Positions 33,501 through 43,540 of a stretch of 43,540 nucleotides of DNA are shown here, one piece after another. How positions within the stretch are numbered: position 1 is the stretch's first letter; every line of letters begins with the position of its first letter. Location: the NCBI GenBank assembly GCA_905250885.1, contig CAJNOQ010000554.1:3315-46854 (forward strand). The letters are read 5' to 3'. This DNA comes from Didymodactylos carnosus. Lineage: Eukaryota; Rotifera; Eurotatoria; Philodinida; Philodinidae. Made by a program: the position numbers and the translations under genes. Under the pieces are notes generated by a model. The model saw nothing but the letters and a program-made list of their open reading frames with translations, was not told the DNA's origin and did no database searches.

Positions 33501-33667
33501 TGAATCGTGGCATTAGGAATGCAGCAAATGAACAACAACGTCGATTGCTTGATACCGTAATTAATGATATATCAAAGGGGGATGCTGATGAATATTTACA
33601 CACTACACTTGATGAAGAGGAAGCATTTATCAAAAAATATCGAAATTTATTAAATAACAGTTATTAG
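30586..33667 (+). CDS. NUB1: NUB1 (NEDD8 ultimate buster 1): ubiquitin-like domain plus three UBA domains
   Basis: Ten exons: 30586-30714, 31156-31320, 31381-31542, 31601-about 31956/31970, 32060-32107, 32167-32300, 32355-32463, 32525-32714, 32892-33289, 33489-33667. About 627 residues (human 615). An N-terminal helical part precedes a ubiquitin-like domain (LDVPYYSTGQQLVNIVKDKL, LKLICSGRVL). The central family region has LAMTLHEKGRSFLKNHEY and IVWCYLCLENV. UBA domains contain MLMGYSDVEARLGLRA, LVQMGYSKRSCAEALKQ and LANLGFEPESAKLALE, and the tail has DEYLHTTLDEEEAFIKKY. NUB1 delivers NEDD8 and FAT10 conjugates to the proteasome. The exon 4/5 join is unresolved: the good donor at 31957 (TG|GTATGT) gives phase 2, while exon 5 needs phase 1. 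A weaker donor at 31971 (TTCT|GTTTTT) restores frame and yields VDNWYVKFYIVWCY. Confidence 0.85.
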
Positions 33668-34293
33668 TATTCACAAAAACCTGTTATCTGCATTCCAAAG
33701 ATAATAATTATTTATAAATTAAACGAGATTTTCATTTTATTGTAATCATTTTGTTTTTATTGTTATTTTATATTATGAGGCAATTTGTTTTATTTTCAAA
33801 AATTTGTATACACTTAGAGGCAGGTTTGCGTTTTCTCGTTTACAAGCAATATGAGAAATCTATTTTTATAACAGGACTTTTCGTTCCAAGGAAAAATATA
33901 TAAAGGTTATGAAATGAGATCTCTTCTAACAGATTCCTTCCATTTCATTAGTAGAATGGAACAATTTATATAAACTAAAACGATAGCATTGCTTATTTAC
34001 TTCAGCACGTGTTTAAATGAATTTTTTGAAAAGTTCTAGAAGAAAAACAAGTGACTTGATGCAAAAAAGCTTTTCTTTTATTAGCAAAAATTCTTTACCT
34101 GAAGTCAGAATAAACGAGAACATGTTCTAACTCAGAAAAGATGATGTTTAATTTTTGTTTTACCTACACGCACACAAACACATACATGGAGAGAAAATTT
34201 TTCAAAAACACATCGGGAAGAGAAGTGGAAAAAACGACACACAAAAACAATAAATTTGACTAATTTTGCTTTTCGCTTGTGTTCGATTGAAAA
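33668..34293. other. intergenic between convergent NUB1 and HSP10
   Basis: The 626 bases between the NUB1 stop (plus) and HSP10 stop (minus) should carry both 3' ends. AT-rich, with no gene or repeat recognised. Confidence 0.5.
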
Positions 34294-36691
34294 TTAATGT
34301 TCTAATTTGGCTAATATATCCGCTTCTTTAAAAATGAAATATTCTTTCTCTTCTAATTCCACTTTCGTACCACCATACTCTGGTAATAATACTTTATCGC
34401 CAGGTTGAACACTAACACTCACGTACGTGCCATCCTAAGATAAAATAAGAGATGAAAAAAAATAACTAAAAACATTCTAATTCATTTTTACTGTCATTTA
34501 CTTTCTGACGAATTCCTTTTCCAACAGCTACGACAGTTGCATTTAAAACTTTTCCTAATGCTTTCTCTGGGATATGTAAACCACCTTTTGTTTTTAATGC
34601 AGGTGCAAATCTTTCGACGAGTACGCGATCAAATAACGGAATAATTTTTTTCAATGCACCAGATGCCTAAAAAATGAAAATATGTGTGAAAGTGACCTAG
34701 ATTGACGCGCCATAATTAGCACCAAATGCGTCGATTCAAGCGACACAGGAAGTAACTTTGATAGTGAAATGACATACTTTGAAAAAAATGTCATCATAAC
34801 ATTACTTGATAAGTAAACTTAAGAGTCATTGCAGAATTATGGCACTTTCGTCACACCACACTATCGTCATCATGACGAACGCACTTTCATACCACCGAAT
34901 CAAAAAATTTTAAAAGCTTGTTGGATCAAAATCGATTGCAGATTCGTCTTATCCATGGTCGGTTATCCGGTACGCGGTAACTTCTGGATCGGGATACTTT
35001 AGAAAAAAATTTTCTCATGGCCTTGCCGAAACATTTCTCATAAAGTTACTGTATGGGACCAAAGGCAAAATTATGTCGAAAATTTTTTCTAAAGTACCCC
35101 GATCCAGAAGTTATCGCGTACTAGATAAATCGATCATGGAGAAGACAACTCTGCAAATGGTTTTGACCGGACGAGCTTTTAAAATTTTTCGATCCGGTGA
35201 TATGTTTGTCATACATGACGAAAGTTCCTTAGGAGAAGGTACTCCTCGAGAACTGTCGTCGTCAAAGTGTGAATTTTGTCACACACACCAAAAATTTCGT
35301 CGCAGTAGTGTTGAACTTTGGTCACATTTAAAGAACGTTAAATGCAGTACTTTCTGAGCAATTAGTTGCAGAGTAAGTTCATAAGTTTTGAACAGTAAAT
35401 CTTTGTTCACTGTAAGTACTTCCTCTGCAGTATAGTAAAAACTAGGTGTAGCTCTTACTGAAAGAATACTTCCGATCACATAAAAATTAAAAGTGGTTAT
35501 CAATTTCAGATAAATTTCGTCGATTCTCATTGGCTAATGACAGATTATATTTTCTTCATTAACAACTAATAGGAAACTTGATTTTCTATTCTATATTTAT
35601 AGCGAGCGGTATTTATACGTGACGAAAGTTAAACAAGAACCGTTAAAAATAAGGGCATTTTCGTCACACTCTACGGAACTTTTGTCACGTTAGGTGAATT
35701 TTCGTCACAGCCACAAAAAGCATTCCGAAATTTACAGGAACTTATGTCATCATGCTCTTTCCTGAAAAATGCACTTTCATCACATTCAGTTATGCTGGTT
35801 TATTACAACGGTTCCCAGCAAAATCTGCTGCGATAAACCAGCAAAAGTGAAGTTGAATATGCCGTAAATCTGAAAGCATAGTTTGACAGCCTGACATGAG
35901 TAGTGATCATTGACATATGAGCGCCAAAATTTCCAGAGGTATCAGACGAGAAAATCGATCTTCAAATAGGCCACTTTTCATATTCTACCACCTTTTGAGC
36001 TGATCCGTAGAACAACCACGGAACTTGTACGAAGTGAATTCATAGTTTATAGTAGAGATACACTTATACAATAGATATAAGTGATATTAAATGTAATAAC
36101 ATATTTTTCAGGTTAAAAAAAATTATGCGAAAGGCTTCGCTAGTAAAATTCTTCTTTGTTGTGCGTATATGTTCGCACATGTGCGACAGTTATTTTTGCA
36201 CACGTTCGTGACTATAGATAGTACTCGACCTCGACTACTTATGCTCCAAATGTGATCGCTTGATCTGCTTCCTAGACCAAGATATAAACAGAAGAAATTT
36301 TACTTTTACGTAGTTATAGTTTCGGTCTGTTTGTAGGGCTCTTACGAAAACTTCCATAACTTCTGAAGGAAGGAAGTTCCGATCAAGAATCTTAAGTATG
36401 TCGCTGCTACCAATTGTGCAAATAGGAACAAAAAACTCAGGCATTGATTGAACAACTTTGGTCGTCCCTAACATGCAATGGCCCTTAAAGGGTGCATTTG
36501 AGATTAACTGTGGATAAAGAAATATAGACGTTTGAGTAGCTTCGGGAAAGGGTAAAATGAAGTGACGTATAAAAGACATCAGACTATCTGTCCTAGCATT
36601 AGTTCAGAACAGACGATCAGTCTCTAATACCCAAGGTGTAAAAAAATGTTCGAAACTACCAGTATAAGTTGGTATATCGAAGACTTACCAT
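34294..36691 (-). CDS. HSPE1: mitochondrial chaperonin HSP10 (GroES family)
   Basis: Three exons give 102 residues, the same length as human HSPE1: 36691-36689, 34666-34502 and 34434-34294. The first coding exon is just the ATG, followed at once by a strong GTAAGT donor. The next exon starts GCATCTGGTGCA in phase 0, giving MASGALKKIIPLFDRVLVER. Further family marks are TKGGLHIPEKALGKV, VVAVGKG, PGDKVLLPEYGGTKV and the tail YFIFKEADILAKL. HSP10 caps the HSP60 ring in the mitochondrial matrix. The single-codon exon is an inference: it rests on position, phase and the human pattern, in which exon 1 also encodes only the first residues. The intron is 2022 bases and holds a foldback-like element and an unrecognised open frame. 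The gene is head to head with HSP60, so shared control is likely. Confidence 0.85.
34780..35810. mobile_element. foldback-like element in the HSP10 intron, TTTCGTCACA motifs and a long hairpin
   Basis: A strong inverted repeat has its left arm at about 34890-35020 and right arm at about 35070-35200. Both share AACTTCTGGATCGGG and CTTTAGAAAAAA (right arm as complement), plus outer matches around AAAAATTTTAAAAGCT and TTGCAGA. Around it, the word TTTCGTCACA and variants occur in both orientations (about 34847, 34877, 35219, 35619, 35652, 35672, 35696, 35783). A 94-codon frame at 35073-35357 lies in the right arm and is not gene-like. It probably inserted into the intron; no transposase is present. 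Confidence 0.65.
36235..36579 (-). other. unrecognised open frame within the HSP10 intron
   Basis: A 114-codon frame on the same strand as HSP10 encodes a peptide of ordinary protein-like composition (for example ILPFPEATQTSIFLYPQ and SMPEFFVPICTIGSSDILK). It is less AT-biased than the flanks. I recognise no family, see no splice partners, and cannot say whether it is a gene, a fragment of a mobile element or chance. Confidence 0.25.
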
Positions 36692-37746
36692 CTTTTTAGC
36701 GATCAATTTAATTCACTGTTGATAAAAAAAATAGTTCGATGTACAAGATTTTCTTTGTTGGAAAATTTGTCGATTTTAAAAAATGTGTACGCAATACTAT
36801 TTATCATGCCAGTAATTTTCTCTTTCTCTCTTTTTCTATAATACGACCACTGTTTTTTCTCTTTCTTTATCAACTTCACACGTGGCGATTCTACGTATGA
36901 ATGAAAAGAACGAAAGAACAATAACATTACAAAGGCTAAAAGTGTACGCTATTGCAGCATCCTTGTCCTTGTCCTTGTCCTTGTCTCGAAAGTTCGCGTC
37001 GTTCTTATTGCTTTTCTTTCCTTCAGTCGTACATTTTCTTTTTACGTAAAAAGCAGTCAGTCGACTTTAATACAAGCATTTTTTTAATTGAATAGACAAG
37101 ATCTACTATTCGGCAGGTTATGATAGTAAATAAGAACGAATCAAAAAAGCAGCTATCTCTTCCATTGCAGCATACTTTTACTTTTTGTGATAAGGGTGAG
37201 TAAACACATATATAGGATCGAGTTCTTGTTTTATTTGTTACAATAACTTGCAAGATATTTACGAAAAAGTTATCCTATTTTTTCAATATATATGATATTT
37301 TGAAGTAAACATTTTTCTGCGAACTATCTCTGAACTACTAAGTATGTCAATAACTATTATGGGATTTTCTCTGAAACAAGTTTGTTTATTTTTTTGTATT
37401 TTTAATCTCTCATTAATCATAAACTGAAGATGAAGCACATTTTCTAGATCGAATATGACGCGTGTTCACTACTGAAAATCGTTGTTTAAAACTTATCTTG
37501 CTTATCCCATAACGTTTGTTTAACTGATGTTTATTCAAATGATCTTCGCTGATATCAGTGCTCAACATTTTATCTTTTAGTGGTTTAGTAATTTATATTG
37601 AATTTAAATTGTTGTAGAGGTTAAAGAAGCTTACTTTCCTTTAGATGTTGATTTTTGCTATCTGATAGTAGATATAAAGTTCATTGATATTTTTTATTTT
37701 TAGATTATAGGTGAACTACTTATTTTTTTCATATTATTCTTTCATC
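36692..37746. promoter_or_regulatory. divergent promoter region between HSP10 and HSP60
   Basis: The 1055 bases separate the two start codons. At about 36988-36997 lies GAAAGTTCGCG, an inverted pair of heat-shock-element units (GAA..TTC) with an imperfect third unit; GAACGAAAGAA at about 36909 is another weak candidate. A CCTTGT hexamer repeats about four times at 36960-36985. TTTTTAG at 37697-37703 and nearby may be a 5' splice acceptor for HSP60. Head-to-head HSPD1/HSPE1 pairs with a shared promoter are well known in animals; shared control here is inferred. Confidence 0.55.
36960..36985. repeat. short tandem repeat (CCTTGT)n
   Basis: About four perfect copies of the hexamer CCTTGT stand immediately beside the heat-shock-element-like sequence in the HSP10/HSP60 divergent promoter. 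Confidence 0.8.
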
Positions 37747-40105
<2,359 letters not shown>

Positions 40106-40665
40106 AAAATTCTTTCTTTTTATCTGTCTAGTTAAACGAAATTGAGAGAAATAATTAGATAGTTTTACGGAATTTGTTATCAGATATATTTTGAGTGTAT
40201 GTTTTTGTATTCTTGTTACTATTTCGTTTGTTTTTGTACCGTTTTTTTTTGTAATGTGTGTGTGTTTTGTTCTTAGGTAATAAAAAAAACAAACAAATGA
40301 ACTATGGACAACAATGCTATTGTTAATCACACGAGTTTTTTAAATGAGAAAAGTGATGAGTCGATTATGATAAACACATAAGCATGAACGGTATTGATTT
40401 GACTGATCAATTCAAAAAAATAACCGAGTTACCTTATCATCAAACTCTGTAACCTACATCTTTGCAAAAATGATAAAATGATATTTCCATACTGTCCTTT
40501 ACAAGCGTCTTCGAAGTCAAAGAAAGAATAACTATTTCCTCAATACAACCCAAAAATTTGGTACTGTGACTATAATTTTTGAAAATAAGGATATTTATAT
40601 CAGTTATTATTTTTATCTGTAGTTTTTCTTTTTGTTTTCATTGCAGATTAGATTTTAGTTTTACT
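40106..40665. other. intergenic between HSP60 and the zinc-finger gene
   Basis: Contains the HSP60 3' untranslated region and probably the promoter of the next gene, with acceptor-like TTGCAG and TTTTAG just before its ATG, suggesting an upstream non-coding exon or trans-splice site. No other gene seen. Confidence 0.45.
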
Positions 40666-42874
40666 ATGAGTTATTCGTCTCCATACGACTCATATTTTAG
40701 TACAGCCGATGTGAGTATACCGTAGTTTTTATCCTATTCAGTTTATTAAATCGAGGAAACTGGACGATCTACAAAGATAAAAGAGGCGTGATGAATTATA
40801 AAGTTGTAGATTCTGGTTAAGTTACTTATTACATTTCAGAGTCCAACAACGTTTTACTATTTGAACAATGATTATGATCCGCAATCGACAGGTTTATTCA
40901 ATAATGCAAACCAATGTGTAAATAATATTGAAGAAGTAGGCCATCAAAAGCTGCTCTGCGCAGAAAGAACTCTAAATGTGAATATTTTATATCTTAGAAG
41001 AACGTGACATATGATGCGTTAACTGTAGAGCAGAATCTTTATTGTGGAATATGTCAGTTAAATTTTCGCACGCGTAGTGCATTATTACGTCATTTCAAAA
41101 GTTTAACACATTTAAAACGTCGAATTACACACAATAAACAAATATGTTCTGCTAGTCTTTCTAATTCCCAAATTTCTGTGCCATCGGAGGCGTCTACTGT
41201 TGTTGTACAAGATGAACAAAAAGTCATAAAACAACATGTCATCATTAACGGAACATTTGTAAAAACAATGAAGAAAAAGTGTCAGAAACGAACATCTGCA
41301 TCACAAAAGCGGGATAAACAAAATGTACCAAAAACTTTGAAATCGAGTGCCCATGATGTGATATCAATAACATCTACAGAAACAGGTCGATATGTTTCTA
41401 ACAAACACAAAATATCGTTAACCGGTAAAAAAACAAATGAAGTAATTGATTGTGATGGAATATCATTGAATGAACCGTTACAGCGTTTGATTATTCGAAA
41501 GAAGACAATGCAAGACGGTGTAACCATGTAAGTGAAGGAGAATATTCTAATATTAATTTTATTTTATTCTTGAGAGAATAATTCATCTTAAGATTATTTA
41601 TATTCTTCAATCATGCTGGTAGATTTTTTATTTTTGTTTTAGTTATACGTGCACTCTATGTGAATTTAAATGTTTTTCTATGCGTAATATGAGACGACAT
41701 ATTCGATTACATACAACTTTTCGTCCTTATTTGTGTACACCGTGTAAATTAAGTTTTAAATCCTATGGAAATTTTTCAAAACATTTGAAAACATTATATC
41801 ATAATCAGAATATGAATAGCGAAAATAAGACAACTATTAATTGGGATTACGTAGATACCAAAGCACTAGAAAAACAAGGTAAATATATAAATTTTATAGT
41901 AATCATTTCTTCAATGTTTAAATGTCTAATTTATTTATTTTAAGCACGTCTGTTATATTCAATTACAATAGTAGATGAAACTGAAATATTGGTCAATGAT
42001 GAAAGTTAGCTTGTTTTTTCTTCTCTATATAAATTTTATATTTAATTGTTCTATTAGGAGAATTACATTCCAACATGATTAGACCGTTAGCTGAAAGTAT
42101 TGAATTATATCAATCTAGTCCTATTCCAACGGCAAATTTTTCTAACGAAGATGTTATGAATAATGGTTAATTAATTAATTATATTTATTAGTCTAACTCT
42201 TGTTGTCTATCTACAATTTTACTTTAGATATGACAAACAATCTTTTAGAAGATTTGCCAACGCCGAATAGTCATTTCGTTGATGATGATAAAGACGAATT
42301 AGCTTTAATTGGTAAGCGATTAAGTTGAAAAAAAGAGTAGAATGAAAATGAACAGTAAATAGAAAAACATTTGTTTTTTGACCAAAGGAATGTCTGAAGT
42401 AAGGGTAGTAATTGATATTTTTTTTTTGAATAAATATTCTTCTAATGCAAACATTAAATACAAACTTTTTGATTTAAGATCCTGCTACATTTGAAGAACT
42501 AAGCAAGGCAGCTGAATGTTTATTGAATCTTCAAGGATTATTTTATGGTATGTATTTTGTTTGTTCTAATGGAAAAAAAAAACAAGACAAAAATTCTATT
42601 CTTTAATTAGATGATATAATGCCGAACTACACGAACGAAACCCATGCAGATTCGTACGTTTATAATAAACGGTATTTCGACGCTTCGATTCATTTATATT
42701 ATTCTTTTCGTTTAGACTTTCATGAGTCATTAGTTAATGAAAAATAATTAATCGTATTCAAAAGCCGAGTTGCAGATGGTTTGTGATTTTCTTTTCTCAC
42801 TTATTTTAAATTTGGCAAGCATTAACGATATTTATTGTTTAGATCACGATATGAATGAACGGGTGGATGTGTGA
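40666..42874 (+). CDS. C2H2 zinc-finger protein with Schnurri/HIVEP-type finger pair
   Basis: Eleven exons with consistent phases give 438 residues: 40666-40710, 40840-40935, 40998-41527, 41643-41878, 41945-42004, 42058-42165, 42228-42311, 42479-42547, 42611-42653, 42765-42778, 42843-42874. A single finger comes first (YCGICQLNFRTRSALLRHFK, H-x5-H). After a basic, S/T-rich linker comes an adjacent pair, YTCTLCEFKCFSMRNMRRH..., then RPYLCTPCKLSFKSYGNFSK.... The pair spacing (C-x2-C-x12-H-x3-H, then C-x2-C-x12-H-x5-H) and the FK..GN..KH core resemble the ZAS pair of Schnurri/HIVEP transcription factors, which bind kappaB-like or SMAD-dependent sites. The protein is far shorter than HIVEP proteins. 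The rest is acidic and unrecognised. An alternative reads through exon 9 and stops at 42747 (454 residues). Nuclear DNA binding is inferred. Confidence 0.75.
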
Positions 42875-43197
42875 ATAGTAGCACAAATTAATTGATATAC
42901 GATAGAAGAAATATTTTATGTGATACATCAACAATTAGAAACTTATTAAACTAAATTATTCGATTAAAAAATATATCATTTTTATTTTTGTGTTAATCGT
43001 TTGTTTTTGATTCTCTAAATAAAATGATTTGTTAAAACTTGCAATAGTTGTGTAAAGTTACTTTGTAGAGCTTATGAATAAAAATGATAGAGGTGAAATA
43101 CATCTTCCAAAGAGAATATGAAGTAAATATCATCTGATATGGAGAAATTTGGCTTAAACACATTGTTTTTATTAATTATTGTAGTTTTCTCGTAGAT
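42875..43197. other. intergenic between the zinc-finger gene and DHODH
   Basis: AT-rich spacer of 323 bases with the zinc-finger 3' end and the DHODH promoter or trans-splice acceptor by position. The short minus-strand frame at 43072-43269 is AT-driven and overlaps DHODH exon 1. Nothing else seen. Confidence 0.45.
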
Positions 43198-43540
43198 ATG
43201 AAACGTTTTCGATTGTCGGTATGTAAAAAAAACAAAAGAATGAACATTAAAATTTGAATGAATAAACAAATAAATAAATAAAATAAAAATATTTTAGCCA
43301 AAACTTCGTGGAGCATTAAAAACATGGACTGGTGGAGGACTCATTTTTGTTGGCATGAATATATATTGGGGAAGTGAACGTTTCTATGAAAATGTGTTGA
43401 TGCCTTTATTTCGTTTATTTGATGCTGAAAATGTACATCGTCTATCTATTTTATTGACAAAATATAATTTGGTTCCACAAATGAAACGTGTTGATGATCC
43501 AATACTTGTGCGTTGTCTATTTCATTTTTACAGATACTGT
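43198..43540 (+). CDS. DHODH: dihydroorotate dehydrogenase, N-terminal part (cut by window end)
   Basis: Exon 1 (43198-43218) encodes MKRFRLS and ends at a GTATGT donor. Exon 2 starts at 43298 in phase 0 and continues PKLRGALKTWTGGGLIFVGM, a membrane-anchor-like segment (TGGGLIFVGMNIYW) as in class 2 enzymes. It is followed by SERFYENVLMPLFRLFDAEN and VHRLSILLTKYNLVP, which match the ubiquinone-tunnel helices of animal DHODH (ERFY..LMP, HRL). Class 2 DHODH oxidises dihydroorotate to orotate on the mitochondrial inner membrane in pyrimidine synthesis and passes electrons to ubiquinone. The catalytic barrel lies beyond the window. An acceptor-like TTTTTACAG at about 43525-43533 is too close to the only nearby donor to be sure of the next junction. 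Confidence 0.9.

Overview
The window looks like nuclear DNA of a small invertebrate animal, most probably a bdelloid rotifer. It is AT-rich, its genes are cut by many GT-AG introns (mostly 50-100 bases), it uses the standard code, and the gene set is animal: EFHC2, MCPH1, HSPA14/DNAJC2, NUB1, HSP60/HSP10, DHODH. The rotifer assignment is an inference from style and was not tested against a database. Gene models were built by hand from protein-family similarity, splice consensus and frame continuity. No RNA evidence was available.

Layout. 1-215: one probable internal exon of an unrecognised minus-strand gene. 220-3920: no gene; several inverted-repeat or foldback-like elements. 3921-18522: three minus-strand genes in a row, transcribed in the order EFHC2 (ciliary doublet-microtubule protein), MCPH1 (microcephalin, three BRCT domains), and then a 13-exon gene joining an Hsp70-like ATPase domain of HSPA14 type to an almost complete DNAJC2/zuotin. 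18523-27180: a gene-poor stretch of about 8.7 kb with one short GC-rich island and a foldback-like cluster. 27181-28634: a Cdc42-like Rho GTPase without a C-terminal CAAX box. 30586-33667: NUB1. 34294-36691 (minus) and 37747-40105 (plus): HSP10 and HSP60 head to head, about 1.06 kb between start codons, as in many animals. 40666-42874: a C2H2 zinc-finger gene with a Schnurri/HIVEP-type finger pair. 43198-43540: the first exons of DHODH, cut by the window end.

Main finding. The two subunits of the ribosome-associated complex (RAC: Hsp70L1/HSPA14 and Mpp11/DNAJC2; Ssz1 and Zuo1 in yeast) are separate proteins in yeast and mammals. Here they appear to be one polypeptide of about 1009 residues. 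All 13 exons keep frame. The Hsp70 half stops exactly at the end of its nucleotide-binding domain, a 23-codon exon forms a linker, and the DNAJC2 half has no ATG of its own before the middle of the J domain. The Hsp70 substrate-binding domain is missing. This fits knowledge that the Ssz1 substrate-binding domain is dispensable in yeast and that it normally docks the zuotin N-terminus, a job a covalent link would make unnecessary.

A second theme is repeats. At least four separate clusters are each built from their own short degenerate palindrome, repeated in both orientations, often with inverted ends. They look like non-autonomous foldback-type elements. One lies inside the 2-kb first intron of HSP10.
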